Position numbers and translations under genes: made by a program | DNA from: an uncultured Aquimarina sp. | Lineage (GTDB): Bacteria; Bacteroidota; Bacteroidia; Flavobacteriales; Flavobacteriaceae | Direction of reading: 5' to 3' | Assembly (NCBI GenBank): GCA_947500545.1 | Contig: CANMSO010000006.1 | Location: forward strand, 248,001-312,000 | Length of the DNA stretch: 64,000 nt | The notes under the pieces: generated by a model | The model's input: only the letters and a program-made list of their open reading frames with translations | Database searches by the model: none | What the model was told of the DNA's origin: nothing | Shown here: piece after piece, positions 1 to 6,840 of the stretch | Layout of the letters: each line of letters opens with the position of its first letter | Position numbering within the stretch: position 1 is the stretch's first letter

Positions 1-78
1 GTAAATAGTGAAGAACCTGATGACAATCTAGTTTTTGTTCCATTACGGGATCAAAAAATGCCGGAACATTGGAAATAG
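1..78 (+). CDS. nirB: C-terminal tail of nitrite reductase large subunit (partial)
   Basis: An open frame enters from the left edge and ends at TAG after 25 codons; the tail reads FVPLRDQKMPEHWK. The call rests on position, because a NirD small-subunit gene follows 75 bases later on the same strand. NirB-type enzymes reduce nitrite to ammonium in the cytoplasm with NAD(P)H, siroheme and Fe-S clusters. Only the last residues are visible, so no catalytic feature can be checked and the call is an inference from neighbourhood. Confidence 0.55.
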   Translation, partial: VNSEEPDDNLVFVPLRDQKMPEHWK

Positions 79-96
79 AAATTTTGAAGTTTATTT

Positions 97-129
97 TTTT
101 CAGGTTTCAATAAAGACAAAACCTGAAAA
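97..129 (+). promoter_or_regulatory. Intergenic hairpin between nirB and nirD
   Basis: Arms TTTTCAGGTTT (97-107) and AAACCTGAAAA (119-129) pair perfectly over 11 bp around an 11-nt loop. No T-run follows, so it does not look like an intrinsic terminator. It could be an mRNA processing or stability element that sets the nirB:nirD ratio (inference). Confidence 0.5.
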
Positions 130-153
130 CCGAAATTTGAAACTAAAAAAATT

Positions 154-531
154 ATGGAAGAAATTTTAGAAATATACAAAACCATTACTGCAGAAGATGT
201 GAAAATATGGTTTAAGGCAGCCAAGGTGAGTGATTTTCCAAAAAGTGGAGGGGCTTGCGTTAAGTACAAGGAAAAGCAAATAGCCGTCTTTAACTTTGAA
301 AGAAAAAATACCTGGTATGCATGTCAAAATGTATGTCCTCATAAAATGGAAATGGTATTAAGTCGCGGAATGACGGGAGATCAAAATGGGATTCCCAAAG
401 TTGCTTGCCCAATGCACAAAAAGACTTTTTCTTTAGAAAATGGAAAGAACCTAAATGGAGACTTAGCACCTATCGCTACCTATCCAGTAAAAATAGAAGA
501 TGATATTGTTTATGTAGGGTTTTCTGAATAA
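154..531 (+). CDS. nirD: Nitrite reductase small subunit, Rieske-type
   Basis: A 125-residue protein with a NirD-type Rieske [2Fe-2S] domain. The two ligand pairs are visible as CPH (about residues 61-63) and CPMH (about residues 87-90), the spacing expected of Rieske-like ferredoxins. NirD is the small subunit of cytoplasmic NAD(P)H-dependent assimilatory nitrite reductase and helps electron flow to the siroheme of NirB. The gene starts at ATG 75 bp after the preceding nirB tail and is probably co-transcribed, with an 11-bp hairpin between them. The length is normal for the family. A nitrite/nitrate-type sensor kinase lies 1.3 kb downstream, in keeping with a nitrogen assimilation locus. Confidence 0.88.
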   Translation: MEEILEIYKTITAEDVKIWFKAAKVSDFPKSGGACVKYKEKQIAVFNFERKNTWYACQNVCPHKMEMVLSRGMTGDQNGIPKVACPMHKKTFSLENGKNLNGDLAPIATYPVKIEDDIVYVGFSE

Positions 532-776
532 CAGAAAAATTAAACTATACCTCTCATATAAACCTATAAGATTTGATTAAAAAGACAAAGTCAGAAAGGC
601 TTCAAAAAACAAAACGAGCTTCTTATATTAGTAAAACACAACAATATTATTTACTATCTTTTCAGGTAAACTATTAGTTTCAATAGTAATAAAACTTATT
701 AGAAAGAACTGACTATTAATTTTTGAAGTTGTTTTTTTATTTTTACATTTAGCAATAATCTAACAATTCAATAACA

Positions 777-935
777 ATGAAAAAAGAAAATAAAAGAAAA
801 GTAAGCTTAACAAAAATCAAAATAGCTAACCTTGATACTTTCTCTAAACTTAAAATCAAAGGAGGTTCTATATTGCCAAATGGGGAGCATTTACCATGGA
901 CTGAGGATATGAATACTAAAGATGAATGCCCTTAA
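777..935 (+). CDS. Small GG-leader peptide, probable secreted or modified natural-product precursor
   Basis: A 52-codon ORF starting at ATG 777 and ending at TAA. The first 30 residues are a basic leader (MKKENKRKVSLTKIKIANL, then a short linker) that ends in KIKGG. This is the pattern of Bacteroidota double-glycine leader peptides processed by C39-peptidase ABC exporters. Cutting after GG would release a 22-residue core that starts SILPNGEHLPW and ends DECP, with one Cys and a few Ser/Thr residues. A strong hairpin terminator lies 90 bp downstream, so it appears to be a monocistronic gene. No modification enzyme lies beside it; the only matching exporter in the window is at 23460-26958. The function of the mature peptide is unknown. 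The leader pattern is seen; the processing is inferred from the family. Confidence 0.72.
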   Translation: MKKENKRKVSLTKIKIANLDTFSKLKIKGGSILPNGEHLPWTEDMNTKDECP

Positions 936-1024
936 AAAACCGCTTCAGTTAGAGTTTGATTAATAACTTTCATTCTGCAACTGTTTTTAAAGTAACATCC
1001 TGTAAAAACAATAAAATACAAAAG

Positions 1025-1062
1025 AAACCCAGTTACATTATGATGCAGCTGGGTTTTTATTT
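1025..1062 (+). terminator. Rho-independent terminator after the GG-leader peptide gene
   Basis: AAACCCAG (1025-1032) pairs with CTGGGTTT (1049-1056) around a 16-nt loop and is followed by TTATTT. It closes the short peptide transcript and isolates it from the DUF4202 gene. Confidence 0.75.
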
Positions 1063-1135
1063 AGTTAATATCCTGATAGATGGATTTTCATTCGTCTTTG
1101 GACAAGCTATTCAAAAGTAATAGATTTCCTCTACC

Positions 1136-1149
1136 CGTTAGGCTTAACG
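1136..1149 (+). promoter_or_regulatory. Inverted repeat in the DUF4202/kinase promoter
   Basis: CGTTA-GGCT-TAACG forms a 14-bp palindrome just upstream of the -7 box, where the -33 element would be expected. GGCTTAAC is also directly repeated at 1141-1148 and 1156-1163. It is a candidate regulator site; the regulator is not identified. Confidence 0.4.
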
Positions 1150-1158
1150 AAAAAGGCT

Positions 1159-1166
1159 TAACTTTG
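1159..1166 (+). promoter_or_regulatory. -7 box for the DUF4202-sensor kinase unit
   Basis: TAACTTTG matches the Bacteroidota -7 consensus TAnnTTTG exactly and lies 26 nt before the ATG at 1192. No TTG is found 19 nt upstream; an inverted repeat lies there instead, which suggests activator dependence (inference). Confidence 0.5.
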
Positions 1167-1191
1167 CTAGTATACCAAATGAAATACTTTT

Positions 1192-1776
1192 ATGCCAACC
1201 GAAAAATTATCAGAAGCCTATATCCTTTTTGACAAAGCTAATGCTCAAGATCCCAATACCGAAGAAGCAAATGGGGATTTTGTACCCAAAGAACTACTCT
1301 ACAGTCAGCGAATGACGAAAACTTTAGAGAAGTTTGAACCAAAAGCTTCAGAAACATTAAAACTAGCGGCAAGATCACAACATATTTGTCGTTGGGAAAT
1401 TTCTCGAGATAGTTACCCAATGGATAGAGTTGGATATCTGAAATGGAGGGAAGATTTGAAAAAATTTCATGCTACCAAAGCGTCAGAAATTCTTGCGAGC
1501 ATAGGTTATGATGATGAAACCATAGATCGAGTATCTTTTTTGCTTCAGAAAAAAAAATTAAAAAAAGATGTGGAAACACAAACTCTAGAAGATGTAATAT
1601 GTCTTGTTTTTCTTAATTTCTATTATGAAGATTTTTTAGTCAAACATACCGATGAAAAAGTAATAGATATATTACAGAAAACATGGCGTAAAATGTCTAA
1701 AAAAGGACATCAAGCAGCACTAAAACTTTCATATTCAAAAAAAGCCTTAGATTTAATTCAACAAGCGCTAGCATAG
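1192..1776 (+). CDS. DUF4202 family protein
   Basis: A 194-residue soluble protein that I recognise as DUF4202 from its overall pattern: AYILFDKANAQDPN near the start, AARSQHICRWEI around residues 62-73, YLKWREDLKKFH, and a C-terminal stretch with MSKKGHQAALKL. The biochemical function is unknown. In other bacteria DUF4202 genes often sit with nitrite reductase or nitrogen-oxide genes, and here it lies between nirD and a NarX-like kinase. It starts at ATG 1192, 26 nt after a perfect -7 box. The kinase begins 10 nt after its stop, so the two are probably one operon. A role in nitrite or nitrate response is inferred only from this context. Confidence 0.8.
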   Translation: MPTEKLSEAYILFDKANAQDPNTEEANGDFVPKELLYSQRMTKTLEKFEPKASETLKLAARSQHICRWEISRDSYPMDRVGYLKWREDLKKFHATKASEILASIGYDDETIDRVSFLLQKKKLKKDVETQTLEDVICLVFLNFYYEDFLVKHTDEKVIDILQKTWRKMSKKGHQAALKLSYSKKALDLIQQALA

Positions 1777-1786
1777 TATAACACCA

Positions 1787-3607
1787 TTGAGCAAACAAGA
1801 ACCTTTAGATCATCAAACTTTTAGCCGCCTAAGCAAGATCTATATTATTGCGCTTGGTGCGATTGCTTTGTTTACTATTGGAGGCCAGTTTTTTATACAG
1901 CAATATCTAAATGCTCAGATAGACGATTCCAGAATTATTAATATATCCGGAAGACAAAGAATGCTAAGTCAAAAACTGTCGAAAGAAATTCTTTTATTGT
2001 CTTATCTTAAAAAAAATCAAGCTAAAGATCAGTACATTGAAGATATTGAAGCTACACTTGATCTTTGGAAAGAATCACACGAAGTTCTCTCTCAGTATAA
2101 CGAATCAATACAACAGGAACAAAAACACATTACAGAAATAAGAAAGATGTTTCTTGTCTTAGCGCCCTATTTTCAAGAGGTTCTAGAAAGCAGTAGGCAA
2201 GTAATTAATCTTATTAAAGATGATACAATACATCAAGAAAAACTTAAACTACATCTTGATAATATTGTTTTAAACGAGTCATTATTCCTTGAGCAAATGG
2301 ATGCTATTGTATTTCAGTATGAAAAGGAAGCACAACAAAAGGTATCAAGTTTGAAGAAAATAGAATACCTTTTATTCGCTCTTATTATTCTGATTTTAAT
2401 CTTTGAGTTTTTTCTGTTGTTCAGACCTGCTGCTTTAAGTATCAAAAAAACTATTTCTAATTTACTTGTTTCCCAGCAAAAGGCTGAAGATATGGCTTCA
2501 AGAGCTGAAGAACTAAGAAAGCTACAGGATAAAAATGTTCAGGAATTGCTTTCACTTACAAAAGCCATTGATCAAACACTTCTTTACGCCGAAGTTGATG
2601 AGTTTGGAATGATACAAAGTTTAGGAAGTCGTTTCGCCAAACTACTAAATATTGATGAGAACTATGAGAGAAAAAACATCGCCGATCTTATGGATTTGGG
2701 GGAAATACAAAAGAATAGGTTACTAGATCTTATTTCTCAAAACAAAGGTGGTGTTTTTAATGAAGAATTTGAATTTGAAACAACATCCAAAGAAAAAATC
2801 TGGTTGGACATATCAATACTCACAGTATTTAAAGAATCTGGAAATTCTGAGCGACTTGTGTTATGTTCAGATATCTCAAAGAGAAAAGAAGCTCAAAATG
2901 AAATCGAACGATTAAACACTTCCAGATATAAAGAAAAAGAAGAGTTACAAAAGTCCAATGCTAGCCAAATTGTAGAAGCGCAGGAAGAAGAAAGAAAGAG
3001 GATTGCTAAGGAAATTCATGATAGTATTGGGCAAATGCTAACAGCACTAAAATTTAATATAGAATCTATCAATCTGAATAATATTGAAAAAGCGTTCCAA
3101 AAAATTGAAGGTCTGAAGCAGTTATCAAAAGATCTAATTCAAGGAACCAGAATTGCAACCTTTAATCTTACTCCTCCTGAACTCAAAGATTATGGTATAA
3201 GTACTGCTCTTCAAAAAATGGCAAAAGAGCTTTCTAAATTAACCGGTAAAAACATAATTTTTGAAAATAAATCAAATTTTGATCAGCGATTTGATTCACT
3301 GGTAGAAACCAATTTATATAGGGTTACTCAAGAAGCTGTTAATAATTCTATCAAATACGCCCAATCTGATTATATCATGATTGCGATCAATCACTCGGAT
3401 TTGTTATTGAGTGTTACCATAGATGATAACGGAAAAGGATTTAATCTAGAAGATATACCATCCAAGCCTGGCAATAATGCAGAAGGTGGGATGGGCTTAT
3501 TTTTTATGAAAGAGCGGATGAATTATATAAATGGTAGATTATTTATCAATTCTGTTCCTAATAAAGGAACAAGAGTTACATTAAACTACACCATACCAGA
3601 AAGCTAA
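1787..3607 (+). CDS. NarX/PilJ-type membrane sensor histidine kinase (HisKA_3 family)
   Basis: A 606-residue kinase. An N-terminal membrane segment (about residues 17-40) is followed by a periplasmic helical sensor with the motif ISGRQRMLSQKLSKE, the PilJ/NarX-type signature near the nitrate/nitrite-binding P-box. A second membrane segment lies near residues 193-210. Then come a coiled linker, a PAS-like region (about 255-365) and a HisKA_3 domain with His411 in RIAKEIHDSIGQ. The HATPase_c domain shows an N box (EAVNNSIKYA) and glycine boxes (DDNGKGF, GGMGLFFM). Such kinases phosphorylate NarL-like regulators, but no response regulator follows because the next gene converges. The start is TTG at 1787; no ATG precedes the membrane segment. 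The position beside nirBD and DUF4202 suggests it senses nitrite or nitrate (inference). Confidence 0.85.
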   Translation: MSKQEPLDHQTFSRLSKIYIIALGAIALFTIGGQFFIQQYLNAQIDDSRIINISGRQRMLSQKLSKEILLLSYLKKNQAKDQYIEDIEATLDLWKESHEVLSQYNESIQQEQKHITEIRKMFLVLAPYFQEVLESSRQVINLIKDDTIHQEKLKLHLDNIVLNESLFLEQMDAIVFQYEKEAQQKVSSLKKIEYLLFALIILILIFEFFLLFRPAALSIKKTISNLLVSQQKAEDMASRAEELRKLQDKNVQELLSLTKAIDQTLLYAEVDEFGMIQSLGSRFAKLLNIDENYERKNIADLMDLGEIQKNRLLDLISQNKGGVFNEEFEFETTSKEKIWLDISILTVFKESGNSERLVLCSDISKRKEAQNEIERLNTSRYKEKEELQKSNASQIVEAQEEERKRIAKEIHDSIGQMLTALKFNIESINLNNIEKAFQKIEGLKQLSKDLIQGTRIATFNLTPPELKDYGISTALQKMAKELSKLTGKNIIFENKSNFDQRFDSLVETNLYRVTQEAVNNSIKYAQSDYIMIAINHSDLLLSVTIDDNGKGFNLEDIPSKPGNNAEGGMGLFFMKERMNYINGRLFINSVPNKGTRVTLNYTIPES

Positions 3608-3610
3608 ACA

Positions 3611-4480
3611 TTACACTTTATTTGGCTTTTTTTTTATCACCTCATTACGATAGTAGTCAATAATACCATCAATTGGTCGTCTTACAATATTACCGACAGT
3701 AAGATTATATGGCCAAACAGCTGCTCTAATAATATCTTCACTAAAATGTGCTATAGATCCAATAAAGTGAATAGGTACATTTTGCGCTTCAGGGAAACAC
3801 AGTACTCGGTTTTCAACAAATTCCTGAATACCTTCAGTTACAATTTTATAAAAATACCCATTACGTTCACTAGTAAAAATAAACTCTGCAAAAGAAGCCA
3901 AATAGGTATTAGGATTATCTTTTTTGTATAAATTCTCCTTAATTGAATCTGAAGAAAGATCAAAACGTTTTTCAAATTCTGAAGCTACTTCGGGTGGCAT
4001 TCTTTTATAATAGTAATCCCTAATTAATCTTTTTCCAAAGTAATTACCACTTGCCTCATCCATAAGGATATAACCTAATGAGTCTACTACCATATGGATA
4101 TCATCTCCATCATAATAACAACTATTTGAACCTGTACCTAATATACAAACAATACCAGGTTCTGTTGTGGCAGCATATACAGCAGCAACCATATCTTCTT
4201 TAACTACAACCTCTGCGTTAACGAAAAAATCTTCAAAGATCTTTTTTAACATTGCTGTTGGCTTTTTAGTACCGCATCCAGCTCCATAGAAGTTGACAAC
4301 ATCAATTTTCTCACGATAAGAAGTAAGTTCTTCGTTGTCTCTAATTCTTTCTTCAAGCAACGATTTTTCGAATACAGCAGGGTTTAAACCTTCTGTACGG
4401 GTTTTAAAAACGATTTCTCCAGAGTCATCAAGAAGAATCCAATCGCATTTAGTAGAACCACCATCAGCTAATAAAATCAT
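3611..4480 (-). CDS. BadF/BadG-type N-acetylglucosamine kinase
   Basis: A 289-residue ASKHA-fold kinase. The N-terminal phosphate-1 loop is LADGGSTKCDW (residues 4-14) and a second nucleotide-binding stretch reads CILGTGSNSCYY (about 111-122). The family phosphorylates N-acetylglucosamine or related amino sugars in the cytoplasm with ATP; substrate specificity cannot be proved from the sequence. Its end converges on the sensor kinase with three bases between stops. A terminator for gap lies between this gene and gap, so it probably has its own transcript although it runs in the same direction as gap and pfkA. The neighbourhood supports a sugar catabolism role. Confidence 0.8.
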   Translation of the reverse strand: MILLADGGSTKCDWILLDDSGEIVFKTRTEGLNPAVFEKSLLEERIRDNEELTSYREKIDVVNFYGAGCGTKKPTAMLKKIFEDFFVNAEVVVKEDMVAAVYAATTEPGIVCILGTGSNSCYYDGDDIHMVVDSLGYILMDEASGNYFGKRLIRDYYYKRMPPEVASEFEKRFDLSSDSIKENLYKKDNPNTYLASFAEFIFTSERNGYFYKIVTEGIQEFVENRVLCFPEAQNVPIHFIGSIAHFSEDIIRAAVWPYNLTVGNIVRRPIDGIIDYYRNEVIKKKPNKV

Positions 4481-4514
4481 TTGAAAATTTGTTTGTTGTT
4501 AGCAAAGAAAATAA

Positions 4515-4537
4515 GCCCCAAGAATTATTCTCGGGGC
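4515..4537 (-). terminator. Terminator of the pfkA-gap unit
   Basis: On the minus strand GCCCCGAGAA pairs with TTCTTGGGGC around a 3-nt loop with one mismatch, followed by TTATTTTC. It lies 17 nt after the gap stop codon. Confidence 0.78.
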
Positions 4538-4553
4538 GAGAATTATATAGTCC

Positions 4554-5555
4554 TTATAAGTTTCCTACATAAGTTGATAAATCAACCAACTTAGAAGAAT
4601 ACCCATATTCATTATCATACCAAGATACCAGTTTAAAGAAGTTATCATTAAGAGCAATACTTGCTCCAGAGTCAAATGTAGATGTATGCGCTTCTCCTAC
4701 AAAATCCTGAGACACCACAGCTTCATCAGTATATGCTAAAACTCCTTTTAATTCATTTTCTGAAGCCTTTTTAATAACGGCTTTTACTTCATCAAAAGAT
4801 GCAGGTTTTTTAGTTCTTACTGTAAGATCCACTACAGAAACATCTGCAGTAGGTACTCTAAACGCCATACCTGTAAGTTTACCATTTAATTCTGGAATTA
4901 CTTTACCAACGGCCTTTGCAGCTCCTGTTGATGATGGTATGATATTATTTAAAGCAGAACGACCTCCTCTAAAGTCTTTCTTAGAAGGAGCATCAACAAC
5001 AGCTTGTGTTGCAGTTGCTGCATGTACAGTAGTCATTAACCCTTCTTCAATTCCAAAATTATCATCAATAACTTTGGCCAGTGGCGCTAAACAGTTTGTA
5101 GTACAAGAAGCATTAGAAACTATTGTATCTGAATCCTTTACCTGAGTGTGGTTAACTCCCATTACAAACATAGGAGCATCTGCAGATGGAGCCGAGATTA
5201 CAACTTTCTTAGCACCTGCAACTAAATGTGCATTGGCTTTATCTAAAGTAGTAAAGATTCCTGTACAATCCATTACTACATCTACGCCAGCTGCATCCCA
5301 TTTTAATTCTTCTGGGTTACGCTCTGCAGTAATTCGGATTTCTTTTCCATTTACAACAAGATTACCATTTTTTACTTCGATAGTTCCATCATACTTTCCG
5401 TGTACAGAATCATATTCTAATAAATAAGCAAGGTGCTCTACATCTAATAAATCATTAATCGCTACAATCTCTACGTTATTACGCTTAGAAGCAATTCTAA
5501 AAGCAATTCTTCCAATTCTTCCGAAACCGTTAATTCCAATTTTTAACGTACTCAT
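4554..5555 (-). CDS. gap: Type I glyceraldehyde-3-phosphate dehydrogenase
   Basis: A 333-residue enzyme, the normal family length. The N-terminal NAD-binding motif is INGFGRIGR (residues 8-16) and the catalytic Cys lies in SNASCTTNCLAP (about 147-158). The late WYDNEYGYS segment is also present. It converts glyceraldehyde-3-phosphate, NAD+ and phosphate to 1,3-bisphosphoglycerate in glycolysis or the reverse in gluconeogenesis. It lies 47 bp downstream of pfkA on the same strand and is followed by a terminator, so pfkA-gap is probably one operon. Start ATG 5555 gives MSTLKIGINGFG, as expected. Confidence 0.97.
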   Translation of the reverse strand: MSTLKIGINGFGRIGRIAFRIASKRNNVEIVAINDLLDVEHLAYLLEYDSVHGKYDGTIEVKNGNLVVNGKEIRITAERNPEELKWDAAGVDVVMDCTGIFTTLDKANAHLVAGAKKVVISAPSADAPMFVMGVNHTQVKDSDTIVSNASCTTNCLAPLAKVIDDNFGIEEGLMTTVHAATATQAVVDAPSKKDFRGGRSALNNIIPSSTGAAKAVGKVIPELNGKLTGMAFRVPTADVSVVDLTVRTKKPASFDEVKAVIKKASENELKGVLAYTDEAVVSQDFVGEAHTSTFDSGASIALNDNFFKLVSWYDNEYGYSSKLVDLSTYVGNL

Positions 5556-5602
5556 ATCTAAAAATTTAGTTGTTTAATTTAAAATGTGGTTATATAAAAA
5601 AG

Positions 5603-6589
5603 CTAAACTGAAGTAATATCAGCCACTTTTATTAGTCCATCGTGTTTATGTGATCTTTTGTCTAGTGCAGTTTTAAGCGGAACGATAGTGACCGTTTTAT
5701 GAACAATACCAATCATAACTTCACTTTTGCCTTCTAATAATGTTTCTACAGCCCCTACTCCTAGTTTGCTAGCCAATACTCGATCATAACAGCTAGGTGC
5801 ACCACCTCTTTGAATATGTCCCAATACTGATACTCTTACTTCATAATCATCAAGTTTTTCCTCTACATATTCACCTAGTTCAAAAATATTTTTACCAGAT
5901 TTATCTCCTTCGGCAACCACTATAATACTAGAAGTCTTTCCCGTTTTTTTACTCTTTTTAAGTGAGTCGATAAGTCTATCTACTCCCATGTTTTCTTCTG
6001 GGATCAAAATCTCCTCTGCTCCTGCTCCTATTCCTGCATTTAAAGCTATATCTCCCGCATCACGCCCCATAACTTCTATAAGAAATAATCGATTATGAGA
6101 ACTTGCTGTATCTCTAATTTTATCAATTGCTTCTACTACGGTATTTAATGCAGTATCGTATCCTATAGTATAATCTGTACCATTAATATCATTATCAATA
6201 GTTCCAGGAATACCTACTACTGGAAAATTATATTCTTCAGATAATTTTAAAGCACCTGTAAAGCTTCCATCTCCTCCAATTACTACTAGGGCATCTATAT
6301 TATTTTTGATAAGGTTAGCGTGGGCTTTCTGTCTTCCTTCTATCGTTCTAAATTCCTTTGAACGAGCAGATTTAAGAAAAGTTCCTCCTTTATTAATAAT
6401 GTTTCTTACAGAACGTGCATTGAGTTGTTCTACTTCATTATTAATTAAACCTTCATATCCTTTATAAACACCAAAACAATTTATCTGGTAATAACTACAC
6501 GCACGAACTACAGCACGAATTGCAGCATTCATTCCTGGAGCATCTCCTCCAGAAGTTAGTACGGCTATATTTTTAACTTTTTTTGTCAT
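5603..6589 (-). CDS. pfkA: ATP-dependent 6-phosphofructokinase
   Basis: A 328-residue enzyme. The ATP-binding loop TSGGDAPGMNAAIR lies near the N-terminus, GGDGSF is the second phosphate-binding site, and GTIDND carries the catalytic Asp region. It makes fructose-1,6-bisphosphate from fructose-6-phosphate. The reading frame can be extended to a TTG at 6598, but ATG at 6589 (MTKKVKNIAVL) gives the standard family start, so I chose it. A TAnnTTTG match (TAGATTTG, minus strand, 6603-6596) lies directly upstream and may be chance. The upstream gap holds AAAACGTTTT, shared with the susC promoter region. It is probably co-transcribed with gap. Confidence 0.95.
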   Translation of the reverse strand: MTKKVKNIAVLTSGGDAPGMNAAIRAVVRACSYYQINCFGVYKGYEGLINNEVEQLNARSVRNIINKGGTFLKSARSKEFRTIEGRQKAHANLIKNNIDALVVIGGDGSFTGALKLSEEYNFPVVGIPGTIDNDINGTDYTIGYDTALNTVVEAIDKIRDTASSHNRLFLIEVMGRDAGDIALNAGIGAGAEEILIPEENMGVDRLIDSLKKSKKTGKTSSIIVVAEGDKSGKNIFELGEYVEEKLDDYEVRVSVLGHIQRGGAPSCYDRVLASKLGVGAVETLLEGKSEVMIGIVHKTVTIVPLKTALDKRSHKHDGLIKVADITSV

Positions 6590-6641
6590 TGAAGCCAAAT
6601 CTATTGTTAATGACCATAATAACCTAATTTGCTAAAAAACT

Positions 6642-6651
6642 AAAACGTTTT
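6642..6651. promoter_or_regulatory. Palindrome AAAACGTTTT upstream of pfkA, candidate LacI-family operator
   Basis: A perfect 10-bp palindrome 53 bp upstream of the pfkA ATG. Its right part, AAACGTTTTCG (6643-6653), is identical to 15921-15931 upstream of susC. A central CG palindrome is typical of LacI-family sites (family knowledge); the regulator assignment is inferred. Confidence 0.4.
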
Positions 6652-6787
6652 CGGTTGATAAATTCAGTATTTACTGACAGAAAAAGCATTATTTTAACAC
6701 ATATTCATATATTACGTTAAGAAAAGAACAATATCTTAAAATAGGCATTTCTAAGGTTTTTATCTCCCAAGAATTATATAAAAAACA

Positions 6788-6815
6788 AAAACGACCTGCC
6801 TGAGCAAGTCGTTTT
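6788..6815 (-). terminator. Terminator of the GH13 pair
   Basis: AAAACGAC (6788-6795) pairs with GTCGTTTT (6808-6815); the inner bases TGC/GCA extend the stem past a mismatch. It lies 25 bp after the stop of the GH13 lipoprotein gene and is symmetrical, so it could work in both directions. Confidence 0.78.
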
Positions 6816-6840
6816 CATAAATTAATATATCTATTTTTAT

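Noticed and set aside
574..681. A TTG-started ORF of about 35 codons (MIKKTKSERLQ) upstream of the GG-leader gene
   Set aside because: No leader motif, no promoter, no terminator of its own and a non-ATG start; I see no reason to call it a gene.
1131..1149. Possible NarL heptamer (TACCCGT) upstream of the kinase unit
   Set aside because: It breaks the TACYYMT consensus at the M position and has no matching second heptamer; the inverted repeat explains the site better.
4939..5427. Two adjoining plus-strand ORFs of 68 and 93 codons antisense to gap
   Set aside because: They lie wholly inside the well-supported gap gene, have low-complexity translations and no start signals; they are shadows of gap codon use.
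6596..6603. TAGATTTG on the minus strand as the pfkA promoter with leaderless mRNA
   Set aside because: The box matches the -7 consensus, but it would put the start point on the ATG itself and has no -33 element; chance is likely in this AT-rich gap, so I did not list it as a feature.
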